DNA of 21,358 nucleotides from DASZHJ01 sp035581425 (GTDB lineage: Bacteria; Pseudomonadota; Alphaproteobacteria; ATCC43930; CGMCC-115725): NCBI GenBank assembly GCA_035581425.1, contig DATJVP010000010.1, forward strand, positions 1 through 21,358. The letters run 5' to 3'. A program made the position numbers and the translations under genes. The notes beneath the pieces were generated by a model, which had not been told where the DNA came from, ran no database searches, and worked only from the letters and a program-made list of their open reading frames with translations. Positions 1-9,486 of this stretch are shown here, in pieces (the first letter of the stretch is position 1; each line of letters opens with the position of its first letter).

Positions 1-1
1 G

Positions 2-145
2 AACGAGGTCTGGGGCTATAACGCGGGGGTCACGACCCATACCCTCGAGACCCATGTTTACCGGCTCCGGCAGAAGATCGAGCGCGACCCCGCCCATGCG
101 GAAATCCTGGTCACGGAGCCGGGCGGGTATCGATTGGTTCCTTAA
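2..145 (+). CDS. C-terminal fragment of an OmpR/PhoB-type response regulator (5' end outside window)
   Basis: The first 47 codons, read from base 2 to a TAA at 143-145, encode the end of a winged-helix DNA-binding domain of the Trans_reg_C (OmpR/PhoB) type. The visible part starts at NEVWGYN, continues through the recognition-helix segment THTLETHVYRLRQKIE, and ends with the beta-hairpin wing ILVTEPGGYRLVP. Both are hallmarks of two-component transcription factors. The receiver domain lies upstream of the window, so the partner kinase and the signal cannot be inferred. The next gene on the same strand starts 84 bases downstream. No terminator-like stem is obvious between them, so co-transcription is possible but unproven. 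Confidence 0.9.
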   Translation, partial: NEVWGYNAGVTTHTLETHVYRLRQKIERDPAHAEILVTEPGGYRLVP

Positions 146-229
146 CCATTTATTCCGCTACTTTTTCCCTCGACCCCGGCCCACCCGCCGTCTACCAATT
201 TGAAGCGCGGAACTAGGGTCAGCGGGAGT

Positions 230-1072
230 ATGGCGGAAACCAGGGATTCGGATATCACCGTCCGCTTCTGGGGCGTGCGTGGCAGCATCGCCTGCCCGGG
301 CCCAGACACCGTTCGCTATGGCGGCAACACCTCCTGCGTTGAAGTCAGCCACGCCGGCCGCGTCTTCATCTTCGACGCCGGGACGGGCCTGCGCGCGCTC
401 GGGGAATCGTTGCTCGCGAAGGACGGGCCGGTCGATGCCGACCTCTTCTTCAGCCACACCCACATGGACCATGTCTGCGGCCTGCCCTTCTTCCGGCCGG
501 CATTCCAGCCGGAGAGCCGGCTGCGCTTCTGGGCGGGTCACTTGCTGCCGGAGCACACTTTGAAAGGCGTGCTTTCGGAGATGATGCAGGCGCCGCTTTT
601 CCCGGTCCCGCTGGACATCCTGCAGGCGCAGATCGACTACCAGGATTTTCCGGTCGGCACGACCTTGACGCCGATGTCGGACGTGACGCTCCGGACCGCG
701 CCGCTCAATCATCCCAATGGCGCCACCGGTTATCGCTTCGAATGCGCGGGGAAGGCGGTCGCATATCTGACGGACACCGAGCACAAGCCGCATGAGCTCG
801 ACAAGAACGTGCTGATGCTCGCGGACGGCGTCGAGCTCATGATCTACGACTGCACCTACACCGACGACGAATATCCCTCGCACGTCCACTGGGGTCACTC
901 GACCTGGCAGCAGGCGGTGAAGCTCGCCAAGGCCGCGCGCGCCAAGACCCTCGCGATCTTCCACCACGATCCCGGCCACGACGACGCCTTCATGGACAAG
1001 GTCGCGGCCGACGCCCACAAGGTGATGCCGGGCAGCGTGGTCGCGCGCGAGGGAATGGTGCTCCGGATCTGA
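230..1072 (+). CDS. MBL-fold metallo-hydrolase, possible cyclic-nucleotide phosphodiesterase-like
   Basis: A 280-residue metallo-beta-lactamase-fold hydrolase. The N-terminus (ITVRFWGVRGS, then CPGPDTVRYGGNTSCVEV) is typical of a soluble MBL family related to RNase Z/PhnP-type proteins. The dinuclear metal site is visible: HxHxDH at H76, H78, D80 and H81, then H161 (LNHPNG), D182 (YLTDTEH) and H245 or H246 (FHHDPGH). The ATG at 230 is preferred because AGCGGGAG lies just upstream and family members begin shortly before the FWGVRGS strand. An in-frame TTG at 200 would add ten unlikely residues. No signal peptide is present, so it is cytoplasmic. A class III nucleotide cyclase starts 13 bases after its stop. 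Some MBL enzymes (class II cAMP phosphodiesterases) hydrolyse cyclic nucleotides, so a synthase/hydrolase pairing is plausible. The substrate is inference, since the family also includes phosphoesterases and nucleases. Confidence 0.85.
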   Translation: MAETRDSDITVRFWGVRGSIACPGPDTVRYGGNTSCVEVSHAGRVFIFDAGTGLRALGESLLAKDGPVDADLFFSHTHMDHVCGLPFFRPAFQPESRLRFWAGHLLPEHTLKGVLSEMMQAPLFPVPLDILQAQIDYQDFPVGTTLTPMSDVTLRTAPLNHPNGATGYRFECAGKAVAYLTDTEHKPHELDKNVLMLADGVELMIYDCTYTDDEYPSHVHWGHSTWQQAVKLAKAARAKTLAIFHHDPGHDDAFMDKVAADAHKVMPGSVVAREGMVLRI

Positions 1073-1085
1073 GGGGCGGGGCGCC

Positions 1086-2402
1086 GTGGCGCGCTTCGAG
1101 GACGGACTTCCCGAGCGCACGCGCCGCGCCATCGCCGAGCAGCAGCAGCAAGCAGAAATCCTGACCGCGTGGATCCAGCTCGCGATCGTCGGCGGATTCG
1201 CCACGGTCTACGGCGCGGCGCCCATGGCGAGCATGCTCTCGACGCCGCATCCGGAGCCGCTTCCCTGGGTGCTCGGCGCTTATGCTGCCGTGACGGGCTG
1301 CCGGCTCATATTGGCCTATCTCCGCCGGCTCGGTTCGGTGCTCCTCTCGCTCAGCGTCGTCCTCGACCTCGCGCTGCTGATGCTCCTGATCTGGGGCTAT
1401 CACCTGCAATACGCGCAGCCCGCGGCCTTCTACCTGAAGGTCCCGACCCTCTTCGCGGCCTTCATCTTCATCGCGCTGCGCGCGCTCCGCTTCGAGGTGC
1501 GCTATGTCCTGATCGCGGGCATTACCGCGGCGGTGGGTTGGGCGGCCCTCACCGTGCTCGCGATCGACGACGATCCCTCACGCCTGGTGATGCGGGATTT
1601 CGTGGGCTACATGACCGGAAACCGGATCTTGATCGGCGCCGAGGTCGAGAAGATCCTCGCGATCCTCGTGGTGACGGGAGTGCTCGCCTTCGCGATCTGG
1701 CGGGCGCAGCGTCTCCTCGTGCGTGCCGCCGCCGACGGCGCCGCCGCGCGCGACCTCGCGCGCTTCTTCGATCCCGAGGTCGCAGAGCGCATTCGCGCCT
1801 CCGAAGCGCCGCTCGCCGCGGGCGAGGGCGAGGCGCGCGATGCCGCAGTCCTCTTTCTCGATATCAGAGGCTTCAGCAAGCTCGGGGCTGAGATCGCGCC
1901 TTCCGAGCTGATGAAGATCCTCGGCGACTACCACGCGCGGCTAGTGCCGCTGATCCAGAAGCACGGCGGCGCCATCGACAAGTTTCTCGGCGACGGCGTG
2001 CTCGCGACCTTCGGCGCGGCCTTGCGCTCGGAGCGCTACGCCGCCGACGCGGTCGAAGCCGTCGACGCCGTGATGGCGGAAGCAGAGCGCTGGGCCGCCG
2101 AGCGCAGGGCGAAGGGCGCCGCGGCGCTCGCCGTCAATGCCGGGCTGGCCTGCGGTCGCATCGTCTTCGGCGCCGTCGGCGACGAGACGCGGCTCGAATA
2201 CACGGTGATCGGCGACACCGTGAACCTCGCGGCGAAGCTAGAGAAGCATAACAAGGAGGCCGGCACCCGCGCCCTCACCACCGCCGAGACCTGGCGCCGC
2301 GCAATGGCGCAAGGCTGCCGCCTCGAGCCGCGGCGCGCGATCCGGCCAAGCTGCGCGGTTGCAGGCTTGAGCGAGCCGGTCGACCTCGCCGTACTCGCCT
2401 GA
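1086..2402 (+). CDS. Membrane-anchored class III adenylate/guanylate cyclase
   Basis: A 438-residue protein with about six hydrophobic segments in residues 28-212 (for example around 28-48, 60-79, 82-105, 116-136, 138-160 and 190-212), followed by a class III cyclase catalytic domain from about 250 to 420. The two metal-binding aspartates are D259 (LFLDIRGFSKL) and D303 (KFLGDGVLATFG). K299 sits where the substrate-selecting lysine usually lies, which favours ATP and a cAMP product. The transition-state asparagine is N380 (DTVNLAAKLEKHN), but the arginine normally four residues later is lysine, K384. The start is GTG at 1086, after a G-rich Shine-Dalgarno-like stretch (GAGGGGCGGGG). The six-helix N-terminus is probably a sensor or membrane anchor. 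The gene follows the MBL hydrolase by 13 bases, so the two are likely co-transcribed. Nucleotide identity is inferred. Confidence 0.9.
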   Translation: MARFEDGLPERTRRAIAEQQQQAEILTAWIQLAIVGGFATVYGAAPMASMLSTPHPEPLPWVLGAYAAVTGCRLILAYLRRLGSVLLSLSVVLDLALLMLLIWGYHLQYAQPAAFYLKVPTLFAAFIFIALRALRFEVRYVLIAGITAAVGWAALTVLAIDDDPSRLVMRDFVGYMTGNRILIGAEVEKILAILVVTGVLAFAIWRAQRLLVRAAADGAAARDLARFFDPEVAERIRASEAPLAAGEGEARDAAVLFLDIRGFSKLGAEIAPSELMKILGDYHARLVPLIQKHGGAIDKFLGDGVLATFGAALRSERYAADAVEAVDAVMAEAERWAAERRAKGAAALAVNAGLACGRIVFGAVGDETRLEYTVIGDTVNLAAKLEKHNKEAGTRALTTAETWRRAMAQGCRLEPRRAIRPSCAVAGLSEPVDLAVLA

Positions 2403-2409
2403 CCGGATG

Positions 2410-2438
2410 TTGCCGTCCATGTTCTAGCCTGCTATGCA
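2410..2438 (+). promoter_or_regulatory. Candidate sigma70-type promoter for the small secreted protein gene
   Basis: TTGCCG at 2410-2415 and TATGCA at 2433-2438 are separated by 17 bases, just after the cyclase stop. They match the consensus at about 4/6 and 3/6 positions. The surrounding sequence is locally AT-richer than the rest of the window. A start near 2445 would give a leader of about 65 bases. The match is moderate, so this is a suggestion only. Confidence 0.35.
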
Positions 2439-2452
2439 TATACCCATATGGT

Positions 2453-2493
2453 CTCTAGGGGGGCTAGAGGCCGAGGGCGCTCGGTACTCCGAG
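2453..2493 (+). promoter_or_regulatory. Structured leader with mutually exclusive hairpins
   Basis: The leader of the small secreted protein gene has a perfect CTCTAG/CTAGAG stem (2453-2458 with 2464-2469, all-G loop). Three interacting arms follow: CCGAG at 2471-2475, CTCGG at 2480-2484 and CCGAG at 2489-2493. The middle arm can pair with either neighbour, with 4-base loops in both cases, so two alternative folds exist just upstream of the GGGGGAG ribosome-binding site. A regulatory switch is inferred. No known riboswitch class is recognised. Confidence 0.35.
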
Positions 2494-2511
2494 CCAAGAC
2501 AGGGGGAGAAC

Positions 2512-2823
2512 ATGAAACGAGTTGGTTTCCTTGGGATTTTGGGTCTCGTCGCTTTGAGTGCGCTGATGGCAATGCCCGCAATGGCAGACAAGAACAAGCT
2601 GCCAAAGCCAATGCCGTCCCCTCCCGGTCCGGCCGTCGCCACTGGGCCGCTGATCCCTCCGGCAGTTCAAGATGTCCAGCCGAACCTTTACCTGCCGATC
2701 TTCAGGGGAGACGGCCTCTTCGATGCGGTGACAACCATCTGGGGCTATACCGCATCGCCGCCGCCCTCCGCGCCCGGGGGATGCACATGCCCCCAGGAAT
2801 GCGGCATGCCCGGCGGCTGCTGA
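2512..2823 (+). CDS. Small secreted Pro-rich protein with C-terminal Cys cluster, function unknown
   Basis: A 103-residue protein that I do not recognise. Its start is the ATG at 2512, preceded by AGGGGGAGAAC, an unusually good Shine-Dalgarno sequence for this window. A longer in-frame start at 2434 lacks a ribosome-binding site and would bury the signal peptide. Residues 1-25 form a Sec signal peptide: MKR, a hydrophobic core, then cleavage after AMA. The mature part begins with DKNKLPKPMPSPPGP and contains a hydrophobic segment around 58-80 (LYLPIFRGDGLFDAVTTIWG). It ends with a Pro/Gly tail carrying four cysteines (C91, C93, C97, C103; CTCPQECGMPGGC). The protein is probably periplasmic or secreted, with the cysteines forming disulfides or binding metal. 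It has its own candidate promoter and a structured leader, so it is likely expressed independently of the cyclase gene. Function is unknown. Confidence 0.75.
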   Translation: MKRVGFLGILGLVALSALMAMPAMADKNKLPKPMPSPPGPAVATGPLIPPAVQDVQPNLYLPIFRGDGLFDAVTTIWGYTASPPPSAPGGCTCPQECGMPGGC

Positions 2824-2837
2824 TCTCCGCCGCGCTC

Positions 2838-2887
2838 CCTTCGGTCGCTTGCTCAGGACATCCTGAGCAAGCGGAGCGCGTCGAAGG
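2838..2887. repeat. REP-like palindromic intergenic element, possible bidirectional terminator
   Basis: A perfect inverted repeat with 12-base arms (GCTTGCTCAGGA at 2847-2858 and TCCTGAGCAAGC at 2861-2872) is separated by only two bases. It is flanked by outer complementary ends, CCTTCG (2838-2843) and CGAAGG (2882-2887). It lies between two convergent genes, the small secreted protein and the OppC-type permease. The CATCCTGAG...CGAAGGA type of sequence resembles dispersed REP-like palindromes known from alphaproteobacterial intergenic regions. Only one full copy is visible here. Confidence 0.6.
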
Positions 2888-2918
2888 ACGCAGGGCATGT
2901 GTGCGGCCTGCAACCCTC

Positions 2919-4097
2919 CTACCGATAGGGATCGGCCGCGTCTCGTAGTCCGTCGCCGAGGAAGTTGAAGGCGAGGACGACGATGATGACGGGGATGACG
3001 GGGATCATCAGCCACGGGTAGAGCGCGACCACGTTGATGTTCTGCGCCTCGTTCAGAAGCACGCCCCAGCTCGTGATCGGCGGGCGAAGGCCGAGGCCGA
3101 GGAAGGAGAGCGCGGTCTCGCCGAGGATCATCGACGGGATCGAGAGCGTCGCCGAAGCGATCAGGTGACTCATGAAGCTCGGCAGCAAATGGCGCACGAT
3201 GATCCGTCGCGGCGACGCCCCCATGAGCATGGCGGCGGTCGCGAAATCCTCTTCGCGGAGCGCAAGCAATTTCGAGCGCACGGCGCGGCCGAGGCCCGTC
3301 CAGTCGATCATCCCGAGGATGATGGTGATCCCAAAATAGACCCAGAGCGGGCTCCAAGTGACCGGCAGGATCGCCGAGAGCGCCATCCAGAGCGGCAGCT
3401 CCGGAAACGAGCGGATGATCTCGATCAGGCGCTGCACCAGGCTGTCGATCCAGCCGCCGTAATAGCCCGCGAGTCCGCCGAGGGTGAGGCCGATCAGGAA
3501 GCTGATGGAGATGCCGACGATCCCGATGGTGAGCGAGATGCGCGCGCCATAGATCACGCGCGAGAGCATGTCGCGCCCGAGCCGGTCGGTGCCGAGGAAG
3601 AAGAAGGTCCCGTCCTGCGCGGGGCAGACGAGGTGCAGATCGCCTTGGACAAGGCCCCAGAACCAATACTCGTCGCCGTGGCAGAAGAAGCGCAGCGGCT
3701 GCACCTTGTTGGGATTGACGGTGTAGACGCGCTTGAGCGTCTTCATGTCGAGCTTGTAGTCGTAGCCGTAGGTGTAAGGGCCGACGAAGTTTCCGTCGTG
3801 AAAGAGGTGGATGCCCTGCGGCGGCACGTAGATGAAATCGTTGTGCCGGCTGTTGAGCCCATAGGGTGCCAGGAACTCGCTCACGAGGATCGAGGCGTAG
3901 AGCACGATGAGAATCGCGCCAGAGATCACCGCGAGGCGGTGGCGGCGAAGCTTCCACCACATCATCCGCCATTGCGAGGCGAGGTAGTAGCGCTCCTGCT
4001 CCGGCGACATCGCCTCGAAGGCGTAGGGGTCGAAGGGCTCGTGCGAGACGTAATGCGGGAGCCGCTCGGCAGCGGCGCGAGGGCTGTCGGCGCTCAT
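2919..4097 (-). CDS. Opp/Dpp-type ABC importer permease, OppC family
   Basis: A 392-residue inner-membrane permease of the oligopeptide/dipeptide/nickel importer family. The N-terminal cytoplasmic segment (1-50) contains SPEQERYYLASQWRMMWWKLRRHR, and TM1 is at about 54-77. A long periplasmic loop of about 85 residues (80-165) with many aromatic residues and two cysteines (C139, C158) comes next. The BPD_transp_1 core follows from about 180. The cytoplasmic coupling EAA loop is clear at 282-305 (EEDFATAAMLMGASPRRII). The start ATG at 4097 overlaps the stop of the OppB-type gene by 4 bp (ATGA), so translation is coupled. At 392 residues it is longer than the usual 280-310 of OppC, and the extra length is in the loop after TM1. 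The substrate is unknown. The gene is last in the operon and converges on a REP-like palindrome. Confidence 0.93.
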   Translation of the reverse strand: MSADSPRAAAERLPHYVSHEPFDPYAFEAMSPEQERYYLASQWRMMWWKLRRHRLAVISGAILIVLYASILVSEFLAPYGLNSRHNDFIYVPPQGIHLFHDGNFVGPYTYGYDYKLDMKTLKRVYTVNPNKVQPLRFFCHGDEYWFWGLVQGDLHLVCPAQDGTFFFLGTDRLGRDMLSRVIYGARISLTIGIVGISISFLIGLTLGGLAGYYGGWIDSLVQRLIEIIRSFPELPLWMALSAILPVTWSPLWVYFGITIILGMIDWTGLGRAVRSKLLALREEDFATAAMLMGASPRRIIVRHLLPSFMSHLIASATLSIPSMILGETALSFLGLGLRPPITSWGVLLNEAQNINVVALYPWLMIPVIPVIIVVLAFNFLGDGLRDAADPYR

Positions 4098-5092
4098 CGG
4101 GTGACCCCCCCGTCGAGCCGTATCCGCGGATCGAGCCAGGCGAGTGCGAGGTCCGAGAGGAAGACGCCGATCACCGTCAGGAAGGCCATGAAAAAGAGGA
4201 AGGAGCCCGCGAGATACATGTCCTGGCTGCGGAGCGCCGAAAGCAGCATCGGCCCCGTCGTCGGCAGCGACAGCACCACGGAGACGACGGCGGCGCCCGA
4301 AATGACGTGCGGCAGCAGCGCGCCGATGTCGGCGATGAAGGGATTGAGGGACATGCGCAGCGGGTATTTGACGAGGGCGCGGAAGGGCGGCAGTCCCTTT
4401 GCCCGCGCTGTCACGACGTATTGCTTCTGGAGCTCGTCCAGGAGATTGGCGCGGAGGCGCCGGATCATGCCGGCCGTGCCGGAGGCGCCGATCACGAGCA
4501 CGGGTATCCAGAGATGCGAGAGCACCGACATCGCCTTCGCCCAGCTCCAGGGCTGGTCGAGATAGCGCGGCTCCATGAGGCCGCCGATCGAGAGGCCGAA
4601 ATAGACATTGGCCAAATAGAGCAGCACCAGCGCGAGCAGGAAGTTCGGCGTCGCAAGCCCGAGGAAGCCCAGGAAAGTTAGGGAATAGTCGGACCAGCTA
4701 TATTGGTGTGTCGCGGAGTAGACGCCGATCGGAAAAGAGACAACCCAGGTGAAGATGATCGTCGCAACCGAGACGATGAAGGTCAGCAGAAGCCGGTCGC
4801 CCACGACCTGCGAGACCGGGCGCTCATACTCGAAGGAGAAGCCGAGATCGCCCTGGGCGAGCCCGCTCACCCAGTAGCCGTATTGCATCCACGCGGGGTC
4901 GTCGAAATGGTACTGCTCGCGCAGGAAGGCGATCTTCTGCAAATCCGCCTGCTCGCCCGAGGCGCGCAGCGTCTCGACGTAGGCCGTGAAAAAATCCCCC
5001 GGCGGCAGCTTGATGATCGCAAAAATCACCGCGCTGATGACGATCAGCGTGGGGATCATGATCAAGATCCGCCTGATGATGTACTGAAACAT
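4094..5092 (-). CDS. Opp/Dpp-type ABC importer permease, OppB family
   Basis: A 332-residue permease with the typical OppB plan. TM1 is at about 8-28 (RRILIMIPTLIVISAVIFAI), followed by a periplasmic stretch containing LREQYHFDDPAWMQYGYWVSGLAQGDLGFS. The transmembrane core runs from about 100 to 320. The EAA coupling loop is at about 221-251 (QYVVTARAKGLPPFRALVKY). AGGGA lies three bases upstream of the ATG at 5092. The gene follows the binding-protein gene across an 84-base gap that contains a stable hairpin, and overlaps the next permease gene by 4 bp. It should form the membrane channel as a heterodimer with the OppC-type protein and be powered by the fused double ATPase. The longer-than-usual N-terminal periplasmic part is normal for OppB homologues. 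Confidence 0.94.
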   Translation of the reverse strand: MFQYIIRRILIMIPTLIVISAVIFAIIKLPPGDFFTAYVETLRASGEQADLQKIAFLREQYHFDDPAWMQYGYWVSGLAQGDLGFSFEYERPVSQVVGDRLLLTFIVSVATIIFTWVVSFPIGVYSATHQYSWSDYSLTFLGFLGLATPNFLLALVLLYLANVYFGLSIGGLMEPRYLDQPWSWAKAMSVLSHLWIPVLVIGASGTAGMIRRLRANLLDELQKQYVVTARAKGLPPFRALVKYPLRMSLNPFIADIGALLPHVISGAAVVSVVLSLPTTGPMLLSALRSQDMYLAGSFLFFMAFLTVIGVFLSDLALAWLDPRIRLDGGVTR

Positions 5093-5129
5093 TTCCCTCG
5101 CACGCTCCCCTGTTTCGCCCTGTCTAGCA

Positions 5130-5150
5130 CCTCTCCCCTTGTGGGAGAGG
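5130..5150. repeat. Intergenic hairpin CCTCTCCC-CTTGT-GGGAGAGG within the importer operon
   Basis: A perfect 8-bp stem (CCTCTCCC at 5130-5137, GGGAGAGG at 5143-5150) with a 5-base loop sits between the binding-protein gene and the permease genes of one operon. Hairpins at this position often raise binding-protein mRNA relative to the permeases by blocking 3' exonucleases or partly terminating transcription. A near-copy with a different loop lies at 9487-9505, so it may belong to a dispersed repeat family. Confidence 0.6.
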
Positions 5151-5176
5151 GTTCCCCGTTTTTGTTCTGACCTAAA

Positions 5177-7104
5177 TCACTGCTGGATCGACGCTTGCTT
5201 CGAGCCTTCGGGCGCGAACCAGAAAGTGTCCATGTGGTAGACGCCGAAGAATGCGCCGGGGTCCCAGTTGTAAATGCCCTCGGCGGGGACGTTGCGGAGC
5301 CGGTTGGTCACGACGACCGGTTGCAGTACGCCCGCGATGATGCCGATCGTGAAGACCTGATCGGCGTTGATCTGCAGCATTTTTTTCCAGATCGCGGTAC
5401 GGGTCGCGTCGTCGCCGGCCGCGAACCATTTCTGATAGAGCGTCGCGAGCTCCTCGGCCTCGGGCACGTCGATCTTCTCGCCGGCCTTGCCCTTGGTCTC
5501 GAGGTATTGGCCCCATTTCGGCCATTCCACCTGGCCCTGCGTCGTCGGCGCGAATTCCATGGGCGCCAGGCCCGGCCGCACGAGCCCGTTCTCGACGCCC
5601 TTGTCGATCGACATCATGGTATCGCCGGCATAGACGCGGCGGCGCCAGATCTCGCGCTGCGAGGGCTTGGAGAAGAGCTTGATGCCCGCCTCGGCCCAGG
5701 TATCGCGAATGAGTTCCAGCACGTCCGACTGCTCCGTCGATTCGCCGGCATTCTCGATCACGATCTGGAGCAGGCGCCCGTCGGGCAGGAGCCTGATGCC
5801 GTCGCTATCGCGAGCGGTGAGCCCGATCTCGTCCAGGAGCTTGTTGGCGGCCTTGATGTCGAACTGGCTCCAGGCGTTGCGGTCGGCGGGATCGTAGAGC
5901 GGCGAGCCCGGGAGCGCCGTGTTCTGTCCCTCGAGCGCGAGGCCGTAATAGATCGCCTGGTTGATCTCGTGCCGGTCGATCGCAAGCGAGAGCGCGCGGC
6001 GGAAGCGCACATCGCGCATGAGCTTCTGCCAGACGGGATCGTTCACGTTGAGGTTCGGATAGAGTGCGAGCTGCGCGCCCGGCGCCGTCTTCCAGAGCCG
6101 CACCGCGTAGTTCTGCCGCTCCTCGGCCTCCTTGAGGAAGGTGTAGTTGTCGAAGCGGAGGTAACGCGCCTGGAGATCGCTCTCCCCCGCGCCGGTCTTG
6201 GCGGGAATGATCTTGGCGTCCGCGATCACGAGCGCGACGCTGTCGATATAGGGAAGCTGATGCCCCTCGGGATCGATGCGGTGGAAATAGGGATTACGCT
6301 CGAAGACGAAGCGCTCCGCCGGCGGCTTGGTCCGCGGAACCCACGGATCGAGCGAGGGCAGGTCCGGATTGTCGTCCTGATAGGGATGGAAGAGCCGCGT
6401 GTGCAGCGCCGCCCAGTTGCGCACGCGCTGCGCCTTCACCTGGTCCTCGATGAATTTGGCGTCGCCGTATTTGACGTGGAACTTCTTCATGTAGTGCGCG
6501 GGCGCATAGATGTAGAGCGGCTCCGGTCCCGCAAGCGCCGGCAGGAAGAGCGGATTGCGCTTGGCCCAGGTGTAGCGCACGGTCTCTGGATCGATCACCT
6601 CGAACTTCGGGCCCTTGCCCTCCGCGAGCATCGCGTCCGGAAGCCCGCTGCGGAAGAGCTCTTTGTTCCCCGCCATGTCCTCGAACCAGTAGCGGAAGTC
6701 CTCGGCGGTGAAGGGCTCGCCGTCCGACCATTTGTGGCCGGGGCGGAGGTGGAAGGTGAAGACGCGCCCGTCCTCGACCTCGTAGGACTGCAGGATGTCC
6801 GGTACGAGCGTGTAGTCCGGCGTGTAGACGACGAGCCGCGCATAGCCGAACACCACCATCATCTTGGTGTCCTTGTTGGTGCCCATCAGCATCGTCATTG
6901 CGCCGCCTTGCTTGCCGATCTCGGTCGGGGTGATGACGAGCGGCGCCTGAGGCAGGCGATCGGCTACAGGCGGCAGCTTCCCGGCTTTGACGGCGGCTGC
7001 GAGCGAGGGCGTCTCCTGCGGCGCGGGCGCATCCGCGAGCGCTGGGCCCGCGACCAGGAAAGCGAGCGCGAGGGGCGCGAGAAAACGGCTGAGCAAGGTC
7101 GGCT

Positions 7105-7108
<4 letters not shown>
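5177..7108 (-). CDS. Extracellular solute-binding protein, family 5 (peptide/nickel type)
   Basis: A 643-residue periplasmic binding protein of the SBP_bac_5 family. The signal peptide covers residues 1-25 (MKPTLLSRFLAPLALAFLVA, cleavage after PALA). The family signature is at about 101-142 (LVPDILQSYEVEDGRVFTFH, then LRPGHKWSDGEPFTAEDFRY), where an unbound substrate-binding domain normally begins. The start ATG at 7108 has AGGGAGG upstream and overlaps the stop of the fused ATPase gene (ATGA). The open frame extends further upstream but has no signal peptide there. At about 640 residues it is longer than DppA/OppA (about 535-540) and closer to YejA-like and other extended family-5 proteins. 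No lipobox cysteine follows the signal peptide, so it is probably soluble in the periplasm. The ligand cannot be read from sequence; peptides, opines or sugars are all possible for this family. Confidence 0.92.
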
Positions 7109-8979
<1,871 letters not shown>

Positions 8980-8981
8980 TC

Positions 8982-9476
8982 CTATTCTCCGGCCCCGGGC
9001 GCCATGCGAATGCCGAGCGCCGCGAAATTGGTTGTGGTGGTGGGATTGAGCGAAAGGTGCCGTCGTTCCGCGGCGACTGCCGCTTGCCGCGCGATGCGGT
9101 CGAAGCCCTCGATGCGGCTGTCGAGCATCACGCGCCTGCCCTCGCCCGCGAGGCGCAGTTCCATCCAGCCCTTGGCGCCGTCGCGGCGGGTCGCGAAATA
9201 GCGCAGGCTCACGTTCTCGAGCGCCGCCCAGGCGAGCCGCGCGGGGAAGGGGCCGACGAGCGCGATCCCGTCATCGCCGAGCTCGACGCGGCGAAGGTGG
9301 CGGAGCGCCGTCAGCAGGCCGAAGACGCCGAAGAGCGCGGTCAATCCCGCGAGCACGGCTACGACGTAAGGATTGAGCGGCGTCAGCAGGAGCGGCAGCC
9401 CCGTAAGCGCCATCCCCGCCCCCGCCCGCAGGTAGTCGCCGATCAGCGCGTCGGTGGGATAGCGATGCTCGCTCAT
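8982..9476 (-). CDS. Small membrane protein with PH-like domain, function unknown
   Basis: A 164-residue protein with two adjacent hydrophobic segments at about 17-33 and 36-58. A soluble beta-rich stretch of about 62-140 then follows (RRVELGDDGIALVGPFPARL, WAALENVSLRYFATRRDG, WMELRLAGEGRRVMLDSRIE). This arrangement resembles the bacterial PH-like domain proteins that have two N-terminal helices, but the assignment rests on pattern alone. Its stop lies two bases before the start of the fused ATPase gene, so it is translationally linked to the importer operon. Its role there is unknown. Importers of this family do not normally need such a subunit, so it may be a passenger or an accessory factor. 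The first 60 bases upstream hold a hairpin and no clear promoter. Confidence 0.75.
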   Translation of the reverse strand: MSEHRYPTDALIGDYLRAGAGMALTGLPLLLTPLNPYVVAVLAGLTALFGVFGLLTALRHLRRVELGDDGIALVGPFPARLAWAALENVSLRYFATRRDGAKGWMELRLAGEGRRVMLDSRIEGFDRIARQAAVAAERRHLSLNPTTTTNFAALGIRMAPGAGE

Positions 9477-9486
9477 GTCGGCGCCC

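Noticed and set aside
2448..2948. A 166-codon plus-strand frame overlapping the small secreted protein gene
   Set aside because: It lacks a ribosome-binding site, runs through the REP-like palindrome and shows no domain. The other frame has a signal peptide and a strong Shine-Dalgarno sequence.
3165..4565. A 466-codon plus-strand frame across both permease genes
   Set aside because: Its translation is charged and low in hydrophobic segments, and it spans the junction of two well-supported permease genes on the other strand.
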